From: CAWJJM01 sp963843275
Lineage (GTDB): Bacteria > Acidobacteriota > Thermoanaerobaculia > Multivoradales > JBCCEF01
Assembly (NCBI GenBank): GCA_963843275.1
Contig: CAWJJM010000010.1
Coordinates: 248,001-312,000, forward strand
DNA: 64,000 bases
Direction: 5' to 3'
Shown here: positions 56,361 to 64,000 of the stretch, in pieces
How positions within the stretch are numbered: position 1 is the first letter of the stretch
Layout: each line of letters begins with the position of its first letter
The notes under the pieces: model-generated
Seen by the model: the letters and a program-made list of their open reading frames with translations, nothing else
Told to the model about the DNA's origin: nothing
The model's database searches: none
Position numbers and translations under genes: made by a program

Positions 56361-59231
56361 ATGTCCACATGCCTGCGCCCGTCGGGCCGCTGCCCGCTGT
56401 CGCTGCTCGTCCTCTCCTTCGCTGCGCTCGCCGCCACGGCGGCGCCCCGTCCCGCCGCCGCGCTACCCACGGCGCGCGTCGACCTGCCGGGCCTGCACCG
56501 CCAGGCCCAGGTGCTGCGCGACGGGCGCGGCATCCCCCACCTCGTCGCCACCGACGAGCACGACCTCTTCTTCCTGCAGGGCTACGTCGACGCCGAGGAC
56601 CGCCTGTTCCAGATGGACACCCTCCGCCGACAGGCGAGCGGCACGCTGGCCGAGCTGCTGGGGCCGGCCGCGCTGTCGAGCGACGTCGAGCTCCGCACCC
56701 TCGGCCTGCGCCGCGCCGCGGAGCGCTCGTGGGCGGCGCTGACGGCGGCGACGCAGGACGACCTGGTCGCCTACTGCGACGGCGTCAACGCCTGGGTCGC
56801 GTCGCACCCGCTGCCGCCCGAGTACGGGCTGCTGGAGCTGACCTCGTTCGCGCCCTGGGACGTGATCGACAGCGTGGCGATCGGCAAGCTGATCGCCTTC
56901 GGGCTGTCGTTCGACCTCGACGTCGACGCCACCGTGACGCTGGCGACCTACCAGGCCGCCGGCGCGGTCGGGGGCTTCGACGGCACGGCGCTCTACTTCG
57001 ACGACGTCTTCCGCAGCGCGCCCTTCGATCCCGCCACGACGGTGATCGACGCGGTCACCGGGGCACCGGGGCGGGTCACGGCGGCGGCCGCGGCCGCCGC
57101 GGCCGCCGCGGAGACGCCGCCGGTCGCCGGCCGGCTGCGCCCGCGCACGCTGGAGCTGGCGCGGCGGGTCCGCGACCGTGCACGCGCCGTCCCCCTGCTC
57201 GCCGGGGCGCTGGCGCCGCGCGACCGCGACCAGGGCTCGAACGAGTTCGCCGTCGCCGGCCACCTCACCTCCAGCGGCCGGCCGATCATCGCCAACGACC
57301 CCCACCTCGCCCTCGACACCCCCGCCACCTTCCACCAGGTCCACCTGCGCGCCCCGGCGGTGGGGATCGACGTCATGGGCTCGAGCTTTCCCGGCGTCCC
57401 CTACGTGGTTCTCGGCCAGAACCCGTTCATCTCCTGGGGGGCGACCACCAACCCGATGGACGTGACCGACGTCTACCAGGAGACGATCGTCGCCGACGCG
57501 GCCTCGCCGAGCGGGCTCTCCACGGTGTACCAGGGGAACGAGGAGCCGATCGTCCCGCTGCCCGTCACCTTCCGCGTCAACCAGCTCGACGGTCGCCCCG
57601 ACGACGTCTTCGCCGTCCCGCCGGGTGGCGGCGTGCCGGCGGTGGTGCTGATCGTGCCGCGGCGCAACCAGGGGCCGATCCTCGACCTCGACACCGACGC
57701 CGGCGTCGGGCTGTCGGTGCAGTACACCGGCTTCTCGGCCACCCGCGAGCTCGACACCTTCCGGGCCTGGCTGCGCGCCCGCGACCTCGCCGACTTCGAG
57801 GCGGCGCTGCGCACCTTCGACGTCGGCTCGCAGAACTGGGTCTACGGCGACGTCGCCGGCAACATCGCCTACTTCACCAGCGCCGAGATGCCGCTGCGCG
57901 AAGACCTCGAGGCCGGCGGTGTCGACGGTCTGCCGCCGTTCTTCATCCGCGACGGGACCGGCGGCAACGAGTGGCTGCCGGCCGGTGCCGACCGGCCCGC
58001 CGACCAGGCGATCCCCTACGCCGTCCTGCCGATGGACGAGATGCCCCACCTCGTGAACCCGCCGGCCGGCTGGTTCGTCAACGCCAACAACGACCCCGTC
58101 GGCACCACCCTCGACAACAACCCGCTGAACCAGCCCCGGGAGACCGGCGGCCTGTTCTACCTCAACCCGGGCTACGACGCCGGCACCCGCGCCGGACGCA
58201 TCACGCAGCGGGTGAAGCAGGCCGTCTCGGCGGGCGGCATGACCTTCGCGGAGGCGCAGTCGATCCAGGCCGACGTGGTGCTGCTCGACGCCCAGGTGCT
58301 GGCGCCGCAGCTCGTCGCCGCCTACGACCACGTCACGGCCGCCCCCGGCGCGCCGGCGGTGTCGGCCGCGGTCGGCGAGGCGATCGACCGGCTCCGCGGC
58401 TGGGACTTCTCCACCCCGACCGGCCTCCACCGCGGGTTCGACGCCGCCGACGTCGACGGCGTGCGCGGCGCCCCGAGCGCGGCGGAGAAGGACGCCTCGG
58501 TGGCGGCGACGATCTACTCGGTGTGGCGCGGCCAGGTGGTGCGCGACGTGATCGACGCCCCGCTCGCCGCCCGCGGCCTGCCGCTGCCCGGCAGCCGGGG
58601 GGCGATCATCGCCTTGCGCCACCTGCTCGACCGCTTCGACGCCGCGGCCGGCGTCGGCGCCTCCGGCGTCGACTTCTTCCCGCAGCCGGCGGCGGTGGCC
58701 GACCGCCCCCTGCGCCGCGACGTGGTGCTGCTCGGCGCCCTCCAGAAGGCCCTCGACCTGCTCGCCAGCGACACCTTCGCCCCCGCCTTCGGCCACTCCG
58801 GCGACCAGAGCACCTACCGCTGGGGACGTCTCCACCGCATCGTGTTCGATCACCCGCTGGGGCCGCCGCTGTCGATCCCCGCGCCCGGCAGCCCGCTCGG
58901 CCTGGCGCTGGGCTCCGACGCGCTGCCGGGGATCCCCACCGACGGCGGCTTCGGCACCGTCGACGCGTCCAGCCACTCGGTGCGCGCCGACGGTCCCAAC
59001 GAGTTCATGTTCGGCAGCGGACCGGTGCGTCGCTACGTGGGCATGCTCGGCGACCACCCGGCGGGGACCGAGGCCGTCACCGCCCTGCCGGGCGGCGAGA
59101 GCGGGGTCCCCGGATCGCCCGACTCCGCCAACCTGCTGCCGCTCTGGCTCACCGACGACGCCTACCCGGTGGTCCAGTGGTGGGGCGACCTGGTGGGTGC
59201 GGCGACGCAGCGGACCATCTACCGGCCCTGA
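56361..59231 (+). CDS. Ntn-hydrolase acylase, penicillin acylase family
   Basis: A 956-residue secreted protein (signal peptide about residues 1-34). It matches the penicillin acylase/AHL acylase family. The alpha-chain starts PGLHRQAQVLRDGRGIPHLV and includes LFFLQGYVDAEDRLFQMD. A linker with ten alanines (about 241-250) precedes the autocatalytic site. The nucleophile is Ser293 in RDQGSNEFAVAG, the Gly-Ser-Asn cleavage point that creates the beta-chain. The beta-chain then has PIIANDPHLALDTPATFHQV and GQNPFISWGATTNPMD, with conserved Asn and Arg/His. Substrate may be an acylated homoserine lactone, a beta-lactam or another amide. GGAGG precedes the ATG. No obvious operon partner. Confidence 0.92.
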   Translation: MSTCLRPSGRCPLSLLVLSFAALAATAAPRPAAALPTARVDLPGLHRQAQVLRDGRGIPHLVATDEHDLFFLQGYVDAEDRLFQMDTLRRQASGTLAELLGPAALSSDVELRTLGLRRAAERSWAALTAATQDDLVAYCDGVNAWVASHPLPPEYGLLELTSFAPWDVIDSVAIGKLIAFGLSFDLDVDATVTLATYQAAGAVGGFDGTALYFDDVFRSAPFDPATTVIDAVTGAPGRVTAAAAAAAAAAETPPVAGRLRPRTLELARRVRDRARAVPLLAGALAPRDRDQGSNEFAVAGHLTSSGRPIIANDPHLALDTPATFHQVHLRAPAVGIDVMGSSFPGVPYVVLGQNPFISWGATTNPMDVTDVYQETIVADAASPSGLSTVYQGNEEPIVPLPVTFRVNQLDGRPDDVFAVPPGGGVPAVVLIVPRRNQGPILDLDTDAGVGLSVQYTGFSATRELDTFRAWLRARDLADFEAALRTFDVGSQNWVYGDVAGNIAYFTSAEMPLREDLEAGGVDGLPPFFIRDGTGGNEWLPAGADRPADQAIPYAVLPMDEMPHLVNPPAGWFVNANNDPVGTTLDNNPLNQPRETGGLFYLNPGYDAGTRAGRITQRVKQAVSAGGMTFAEAQSIQADVVLLDAQVLAPQLVAAYDHVTAAPGAPAVSAAVGEAIDRLRGWDFSTPTGLHRGFDAADVDGVRGAPSAAEKDASVAATIYSVWRGQVVRDVIDAPLAARGLPLPGSRGAIIALRHLLDRFDAAAGVGASGVDFFPQPAAVADRPLRRDVVLLGALQKALDLLASDTFAPAFGHSGDQSTYRWGRLHRIVFDHPLGPPLSIPAPGSPLGLALGSDALPGIPTDGGFGTVDASSHSVRADGPNEFMFGSGPVRRYVGMLGDHPAGTEAVTALPGGESGVPGSPDSANLLPLWLTDDAYPVVQWWGDLVGAATQRTIYRP

Positions 59232-59280
59232 CGAGGCGGCCGGTCGCGCCGCGGCGCGGCCGGCCGGCCGGGGCGGGCGG

Positions 59281-59286
59281 TAGGAT
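59281..59286 (+). promoter_or_regulatory. Candidate -10 element of a leaderless transcript
   Basis: TAGGAT ends eight bases before the ATG at 59295; same layout as at 1721, 16700, 20709 and 36939. Confidence 0.45.
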
Positions 59287-59294
59287 CGCCCCGC

Positions 59295-60944
59295 ATGCCC
59301 GCAGACCTCGCCCCGGGGCGCTACCGGATCGGTGACCTCGTCGTCGACGTCGGCCAGGTCACGGTGCGGCGCGGCGCCGCGCTGCTGCACGTCCCCGGCC
59401 TGTCGTTCGACACCCTGGTCTGCCTCCTCCGGCACGCGCCCGACGCGGTGTCCCGCGAACGGCTGGTGGCCGAGGTCTGGGACGGCGCCGCCCTCGGCGA
59501 CGAGACCATCACCCAGCGCATCGCGCTCCTGCGCCGGGCGCTGGGCGACGACGGCCGCGCCCCCCGCTACGTCGGCCTGGTGCGGGGGCGCGGCTACCGC
59601 CTGCTGATCGACCCGGTTCCGCTGGCGCGGCGGCGCCCTCCGCACCCCCGGCGGCCGGTCGGGCGGCGGCTCGCCGCGGCGGCGGCCGCCGCCGGGCTGC
59701 TCGGCCTCGGCGCCGCCGTCGCCCACCGTGCCGCCGACGGGCCCTCCCCCCGCGAGGTCACGACCGTCGCGGCTCCCGCGCCCGGGGCCCGCTCCCTCGA
59801 ACGGCGTGGCTGGACCTACCTGGCGCGCCATCGCGAAACCGACAACCGGCTCGCCGCCGAGCTCTTCTCCCGCGCCCTGGCCGCGGACCCGGCCGACCAG
59901 CGGGCGCGCGCCGGCCTGTCGTTGGCCCTGAGCCAGCGCACGGCGAAGTTCAACGGCAGCGAGCGCTGGGCGGAGGCGGCGGCGGCGCTGGCCCGGCACG
60001 CCCTCGCCGCGGACCCCCGGCTCGCCGAGGGCCACCATGCTCTCGGCCTGGCGCTCGACGCCCGGGGCCGGGTGGGCCCGGCCCTGGCCGAGTACCGGCG
60101 GGCGGTCGCCCTCGATCCCCGGCACGCCGGCGCGCTGGCCAGCGCCGCCTACCTGCTGGCGGTGCGGGGCGAGCTGGCCACCGCCCTGCGCTGGGACCTG
60201 CGGGCGCTCGACCTGGGGCCGGACCTCCCCTACGTGGAGCTGCAGGTGGCCGAGGTGCTCGCCGCCCTCGGCCACGACGACGCCGCCGCCGGCTGGTTCC
60301 GGCGTGCCGTCGCGCTGCGGCCCGACAACCTCTTCGCCGACGCCGCCTTCGCCCACTTCCGGCTGGCGCGTGGCGAGATCGGCGCGGCGCGGGCGCTGGC
60401 CGACCGGGCCGTGGCGCACCGGGTGCGGCGGGGCGAGCCCTGGCGGGTGCTCGGCGACGCCGCCTGGCTCGAGGGTCGGCGGGACGCGGCGGTGCGCTCC
60501 TACCGGCAGGCGGTGCGCGTCGACCCGCGCGCCGCCGGGGCCGCGGCGCGCCTCGCCCTCCTCGAGGGCCGGCGGAACGACCTCGCGGCACAGGCGGAGC
60601 GCCTGGCCGCCGGGCTGGCGGCAGGCGACGAGTGGCCCGGGACGGCCGTCGCGCTGGCGGTGGCACAGACCGGCCGGGGCGACGCGGCCGGGGCGCTGGC
60701 GGCGCTGTCGACGGCCGTCGGTCTGGGCTACCGCGACGCCGCCTGGCTGGCGCGCGATCCCGCTTTCGCCGGGCTGCGGGGGACGCCGCGGTTCCGCGCC
60801 CTGCTCGCCCGGATCGGCCGCGAGGTCCGCGCCCAGGAGGCCCTCGCCGAGCGCCTGCCCGGCGGAGCGCACGCCGTCCCGGACAGCGACCCGCGCGGCA
60901 CGGCTGCGGACGGCGACCCGGGCGGCGCCGCGCCGGCCGGCTGA
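59295..60944 (+). CDS. Membrane-anchored winged-helix/TPR regulator (CadC-like)
   Basis: A 549-residue protein. The N-terminal OmpR-type winged-helix (about residues 8-100) has LSFDTLVCLLRHAPDAVSRE, ALLRRALGDDGRAPRYVGLV and RGRGYRLL. One transmembrane helix (about 116-136, RRLAAAAAAAGLLGLGAAVA) splits it from a periplasmic TPR domain (about 155-505, e.g. LSLALSQRTA, HALGLALDARGRVGPALAEY). This is the CadC topology: DNA-binding inside, sensing outside. The serine hydrolase gene 94 bases downstream has three 11-bp-spaced TTCA repeats in front of it, a likely target. Ends in an Ala/Gly/Asp-rich tail. Confidence 0.85.
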   Translation: MPADLAPGRYRIGDLVVDVGQVTVRRGAALLHVPGLSFDTLVCLLRHAPDAVSRERLVAEVWDGAALGDETITQRIALLRRALGDDGRAPRYVGLVRGRGYRLLIDPVPLARRRPPHPRRPVGRRLAAAAAAAGLLGLGAAVAHRAADGPSPREVTTVAAPAPGARSLERRGWTYLARHRETDNRLAAELFSRALAADPADQRARAGLSLALSQRTAKFNGSERWAEAAAALARHALAADPRLAEGHHALGLALDARGRVGPALAEYRRAVALDPRHAGALASAAYLLAVRGELATALRWDLRALDLGPDLPYVELQVAEVLAALGHDDAAAGWFRRAVALRPDNLFADAAFAHFRLARGEIGAARALADRAVAHRVRRGEPWRVLGDAAWLEGRRDAAVRSYRQAVRVDPRAAGAAARLALLEGRRNDLAAQAERLAAGLAAGDEWPGTAVALAVAQTGRGDAAGALAALSTAVGLGYRDAAWLARDPAFAGLRGTPRFRALLARIGREVRAQEALAERLPGGAHAVPDSDPRGTAADGDPGGAAPAG

Positions 60945-60963
60945 CCCCCCGGGCCACCGCGGC

Positions 60964-60992
60964 TTTCACCGACTCTTCAGACCTTCTTCACG
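60964..60992. promoter_or_regulatory. 11-bp-periodic TTCA repeats, putative wHTH operator
   Basis: TTCA at 60965, 60976 and 60987, exactly 11 bases apart, each followed by C or G. They lie between the end of the winged-helix regulator gene and the start of the serine hydrolase gene, in the position of an activator site. Confidence 0.55.
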
Positions 60993-61038
60993 CCCCGGGC
61001 GCCCCGATCCGTCACCCTGGCGGCGAAAGGGGAAGCCG

Positions 61039-62157
61039 ATGCCATCGACGCGACGGAAAGCGGGAGCCCTGCTCCGGATCCTGATGACGACGGCGATCGC
61101 CGTGCCGGCGGGAGCCGCGCCGACCGGTGACCCGGCGGGCGCCGCGGCCGCGACCGGCTGGCCGGGCCTCGAGGGGCGCATCGCGGCCGGCGAGCTGCAC
61201 GACATCACCTCGGTGCTCGTCGAGCGGGGCGGCGAGCTGCTCTACGAGCGCTACTTCGCCGGCCGCGACGCCGACACCCTGCACGACCTGCGCTCGGCGT
61301 CGAAGAGCCTGACCGCGCTGCTCGTCGGCATCGCCATCGACCGCGGCGAAATCGCCGGCGTCGAGGCGCCGGTGGTGAGCTTCTTCCCGGGGCGGCGCTG
61401 GGCGCACCCCGACCCGCGGAAGGCGGCGATCACGCTGGAGGACTTCCTCACCATGAGCTCGCTGCTCGAGTGCGACGACTGGAACGAGTTCTCGCGCGGC
61501 AACGAGGAGCGCATGTACCTGCTCGAGGACTGGGTGGCGTTCACCCTCGACCTGCCGGTCAAGGGCTTCGCGCCCTGGCAGAAGAAACCCGCCGAGTCCC
61601 CGTACGGGCGCGCCTTCTCCTACTGCACGGCCGGCGTCGCCACCCTCGGGGCGGTGCTGGAGGCGGCGACCGGCCGCCGGCTCGAGGACTACGCCGCCGA
61701 GCACCTCCTCGGGCCGCTGGGTATCGAGCGGGTCGAGTGGCAGCACTCCTCCCTCGGGCTGGCGCTGGCCGGCGGCGGCCTGCGGATGAGGAGCCGCGAC
61801 CTGTTGGCGATCGGCCGCCTGGTCCTCGCCGGCGGGCGCTGGAACGGACGGCAGCTGGTCGGCGCGGGGTGGATCCGGCGCTGCCTGACGCCCCACGCCG
61901 CGGTCGACGACGAGACCCGCTACGGCTACCTGTGGTGGACCAAGGACTACCCCGCCGGCGGCCGCACCTGGGAGACCTGGTACGCCAGCGGCAACGGCGG
62001 CAACCGGCTCTTCGTGGTGCCCGACCTCGACCTCGCCGCCGTCGTCACCTCGGTGGCGTTCAACACCCCCGACATGCACCGCCAGGCCGACGAGATCTTC
62101 CGCACCTGGGTGCTCCCCGCCGCCCTCGCCGCCGGCGACCCCGGGGACGGGCCCTGA
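61039..62157 (+). CDS. Serine hydrolase, beta-lactamase class C-like family
   Basis: A 372-residue secreted enzyme (signal peptide about residues 8-28). The SxxK catalytic motif is Ser86-Ala-Ser-Lys89 in LRSASKSLTALL. The second motif is probably YCT in FSYCTAGVATLG (about residue 194), where class C beta-lactamases have YAN. The third region (GNGGNRLFVVPD) replaces the KTG box with GNGG-like. This pattern fits the beta-lactamase/EstB/6-aminohexanoate-dimer hydrolase group, so an esterase or amidase role is more likely than antibiotic resistance. Probably periplasmic. Sits downstream of the membrane winged-helix regulator with an 11-bp repeat array in between, so it may be its target. Confidence 0.85.
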   Translation: MPSTRRKAGALLRILMTTAIAVPAGAAPTGDPAGAAAATGWPGLEGRIAAGELHDITSVLVERGGELLYERYFAGRDADTLHDLRSASKSLTALLVGIAIDRGEIAGVEAPVVSFFPGRRWAHPDPRKAAITLEDFLTMSSLLECDDWNEFSRGNEERMYLLEDWVAFTLDLPVKGFAPWQKKPAESPYGRAFSYCTAGVATLGAVLEAATGRRLEDYAAEHLLGPLGIERVEWQHSSLGLALAGGGLRMRSRDLLAIGRLVLAGGRWNGRQLVGAGWIRRCLTPHAAVDDETRYGYLWWTKDYPAGGRTWETWYASGNGGNRLFVVPDLDLAAVVTSVAFNTPDMHRQADEIFRTWVLPAALAAGDPGDGP

Positions 62158-62274
62158 CCTCGCGCCGCGCCGGCCCGGCCTGCGCCTCTCCCCGCGGGCT
62201 CGCCGCGCCCGCCGCGGCCAGCGGCATCCGCCCACGCCCCCCTGCTCCCGGGCGCTGCGGCGGGAGGCCGGGGC

Positions 62275-62829
62275 TCAGGGTGCCGCGGCGGCCTCGCGGC
62301 GCTCGCGCACGCGCCGCAGGATCAGGGCGATCAGCCCGGCGCGCGACAGCTCGGCCGCGTCGTCGCCGTCGTCGGGCACCAGCCCGTGGAAACGGACGAT
62401 GTCGCGCAGGTGGTGGGTGGCGAGGGCGCCGAGCTCCTGTTCGAGCTGGTGCGGGTTGCGCGCCGCCAGCGCGAAGGGGTCGAGCACGGCGGCGCGCCTC
62501 GCCTGCGGCGGCCGGGGCGGCGCCGGAGCGTCGTAGGCGGGGCGCTCCTCGACGGGCGGCGGGGCCGGCTCCCGGGGCTCCAGCACACGGCGCAGGGAGC
62601 CCTCCAGGTAGACCGCGGTCAGCCCGCCCGCCCAGTAGGCCAGGTCGGTGCGGTTCGGCTGCGTGGTCTCCCGCTGGCTGCGCAGCACCGGCGATCCGTC
62701 GTCGGGCAGGAACTCCAGCCAGCCCTCCCAGCGACCGCCGTCGACCTCGCGGCCGCAGGCCCGGGCGGCGTAGGTGGCACCGCCGTCGCGGCGCAGCAGG
62801 GCATCGTAGCTTTGCAGGACCTCGGCCAT
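62275..62829 (-). CDS. Hypothetical protein
   Basis: A 184-residue protein. The N-terminal half (about residues 1-85) looks like a compact beta domain (VLQSYDALLRRDGGATYAAR, WEGWLEFLPDDGSPVLRSQR). The middle is Pro-rich (about 88-115) and the C-terminal half is helical (LGALATHHLRDIVRFHGLVP, ILRRVRERREA). No motif I can name. GAGAAGGGAG stands near the ATG at 62829; longer in-frame starts give an Arg/Gly/Ala extension. It converges with the serine hydrolase. Expression is plausible given strong third-base GC. Confidence 0.65.
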   Translation of the reverse strand: MAEVLQSYDALLRRDGGATYAARACGREVDGGRWEGWLEFLPDDGSPVLRSQRETTQPNRTDLAYWAGGLTAVYLEGSLRRVLEPREPAPPPVEERPAYDAPAPPRPPQARRAAVLDPFALAARNPHQLEQELGALATHHLRDIVRFHGLVPDDGDDAAELSRAGLIALILRRVRERREAAAAP

Positions 62830-63077
62830 CGGCGCTCCCTTCTCCGGCCCGCGACGAGCGGCCGGACATCTGCCCGGAAAGCAACCGCCGCGCCAGCCGG
62901 TGCGCTCACTCCGCCGGAATGACCTCCTCGTCGCCGGCCGCCGCTCCGGCGCGGCGCCGGAGGAGCCCCCGGATCCGGTCGCGCCAACCGAGGTCGCCGC
63001 GGACGCCATCGGCGGCACGGCGTTAAAGTCGGGGAGCGGAACCCGGCGGCGGTGCCGCCGCGGCCGCCCCGAGCGCC

Positions 63078-63620
63078 ATGCCGCACCTCGTCCCCTTCCC
63101 GCTGCCCGGCGCCGGCGCCACCGCGGCGGCGGTGATCGCCGGCGCGCTGCTGCTCGCCTTCGGCCGCCGCCTCTTCTGGCTCACCGTCGGCCTCGCCGCC
63201 TTCCTCGCCGCCTTCGGCTGGGCCGGGGAGATCGGCGGCTGGGGGCCCTGGATCTCGCTGGGCGTCGGGATCGCCGCCGGGCTCGCCGCGGCGCTGCTGG
63301 CGGTGCTCCTCGTCAAGGTCGCCGTCGGTCTGGCGGGATTCGTCGTCGGCGGCTGGGCCGCCGCCCAGGCCGCGGTGGCCGCCGGCGTCGTCACCCCGGG
63401 TCACGCCTGGGTCGCCTTCCTGCTCGGCGGCCTGCTGGCGGGGCTGCTCGCCGGCCTGCTCTTCCAGGCGGCGCTGATCGCGATCTCCTCGCTGGTCGGC
63501 GCCGGCCTGATCGTGGACGCGCTGCACCTCGAGCCCGCCGCCGTCTTCCTCCTCGCCCTCACCGCCGTCGGCATCGCGCTGCAGGTGGTGCTCCCCAAGG
63601 GCCGGCGGTCGGCGACCTGA
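63078..63620 (+). CDS. Small polytopic membrane protein (DUF4203-like)
   Basis: A 180-residue very hydrophobic protein with about six or seven helices (about residues 12-28, 33-48, 57-80, 84-103, 111-132, 137-150 and 155-171), rich in Ala, Gly and Leu. The pattern resembles DUF4203/TMEM198-like proteins, but I am not certain of the family. No catalytic or transport motif seen. Starts at an ATG without a strong ribosome-binding site. Function unknown. Confidence 0.65.
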   Translation: MPHLVPFPLPGAGATAAAVIAGALLLAFGRRLFWLTVGLAAFLAAFGWAGEIGGWGPWISLGVGIAAGLAAALLAVLLVKVAVGLAGFVVGGWAAAQAAVAAGVVTPGHAWVAFLLGGLLAGLLAGLLFQAALIAISSLVGAGLIVDALHLEPAAVFLLALTAVGIALQVVLPKGRRSAT

Positions 63621-63733
63621 GCCGAGAATCGAGGCGTCGTGCTCTCCCGACCCCGGTCCGCGGGGCCGTCGCCGAGGGCCCCACCACCGCCCCCGCGCAG
63701 GTTAGGATCCCCCGACCCCACAGGAGCCCCGCG

Positions 63734-64000
63734 ATGCGCATCTGCGTCCTCAGCGACGTCTACCGCGACTCCGTGTCGCCACTCAAAGAGGTCGACCTCG
63801 ACCGCTGCGATCCTTCGCCGTGGCTGCCCGGCCACGAGGTCCGGCGCGTCGACCTCGCCAAGTCGACCGCGGTGCGCGACCTCATCGCCCTGGTGCGCGA
63901 GGGCCACGACGTCTTCTTCAACCTCTGCGACGGCGCCTGGGACGAGGACCGGCCCGGGCTCGAGGTGGTGCAGGCGCTCGAACGGCTCGACGCCGCCTAC
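63734..64000 (+). CDS. ATP-grasp protein, D-Ala-D-Ala ligase-like, 3' end outside window
   Basis: The first 89 codons of a gene cut by the right edge. MRICVLSDVYRDSVSPLKEV, then VFFNLCDGAWDEDRPGLEVV, are the opening blocks of a D-alanine-D-alanine ligase-like ATP-grasp family; the NLCDGA motif corresponds to the loop seen as NALHG in Ddl. The ATP-grasp core is not in view, so the substrate is open. A TAGGAT box lies about 25 bases upstream, and AGGAG sits eight bases before the ATG, giving good support for this start. Confidence 0.8.
   Translation, partial: MRICVLSDVYRDSVSPLKEVDLDRCDPSPWLPGHEVRRVDLAKSTAVRDLIALVREGHDVFFNLCDGAWDEDRPGLEVVQALERLDAAY

Noticed and set aside
57070..57112. Poly-alanine codon run in the acylase as a repeat element
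   Set aside because: It is the in-frame linker before the cleavage site; GC-rich codons explain it.
56463..60872. A 1469-codon open frame on the minus strand
   Set aside because: Antisense to the acylase and regulator genes. Its composition (Arg, Gly, Val, Asp, Pro) is that of a mirror of high-GC codons and shows no domain or start signal.

Overview
The window is a very GC-rich, densely coded bacterial chromosome segment with no insertion sequence, prophage, rRNA or CRISPR array that I can see. The best taxonomic guess is an acidobacterium, perhaps a Thermoanaerobaculia-like lineage. This rests on family content only: an orphan MacB/FtsX-type permease of the kind common in Acidobacteria, two tricorn-like proteases, winged-helix/TPR regulators, and a sigma-54 regulator beside a MacB-like exporter. 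No marker phylogeny was possible.

Layout. 1-2.6 kb: end of an unknown gene, a GNAT acetyltransferase, an alkyltransferase-like repair protein and a secreted NTF2-like protein. 2.6-3.1 kb: two 159-bp direct repeats with an inverted partial copy. 3.1-6.8 kb: four overlapping genes forming a double ABC-2 exporter. 6.9-10.1 kb: an ECF sigma factor with a membrane FecR-domain putative anti-sigma protein. 10.3-16.6 kb: an alpha/beta hydrolase, a tricorn-like protease, a HIT protein and a glutamate-receptor-like K+ channel. 16.7-24.7 kb: a spermidine-synthase-like membrane protein, a methyltransferase, TonB, TfoX-N, TauE/SafE, a COG2403 GTPase and a secreted unknown. 24.9-31.2 kb: tRNA-Ala, the orphan permease and a second tricorn-like protease. 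31.4-39.7 kb: a HlyD/MacB-like exporter and an NtrC-type two-component pair. 39.7-47 kb: carbonic anhydrase, an ExeA/GspB-like pair, a winged-helix TPR regulator, a methyltransferase, a multiheme cytochrome and MsrB. 47-53 kb: YihY and two K+ uptake systems (KtrB/KtrA and TrkA/TrkH). 53-64 kb: a TonB-dependent receptor, a four-tRNA operon, an Ntn acylase, a second winged-helix TPR regulator with a serine hydrolase, and the start of an ATP-grasp protein.

The main themes are envelope transport and K+ handling (channel, Ktr, Trk), extracytoplasmic sensing (ECF/FecR, two-component system, winged-helix TPR regulators), and secreted hydrolases.

Two observations stand out. First, 25 single-base frame breaks occur in eight otherwise well-conserved genes. 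By my reading 23 are one extra base and 2 one missing base, and 20 of them fall between 28.6 and 36.1 kb. Correcting them gives full-length proteins, so consensus error is more likely than gene decay. Second, three intergenic regions carry short YTCA-type direct repeats at exact 11-bp spacing, the arrangement bound by OmpR-type winged-helix domains. One lies directly upstream of a winged-helix TPR regulator and another directly downstream of the second one.
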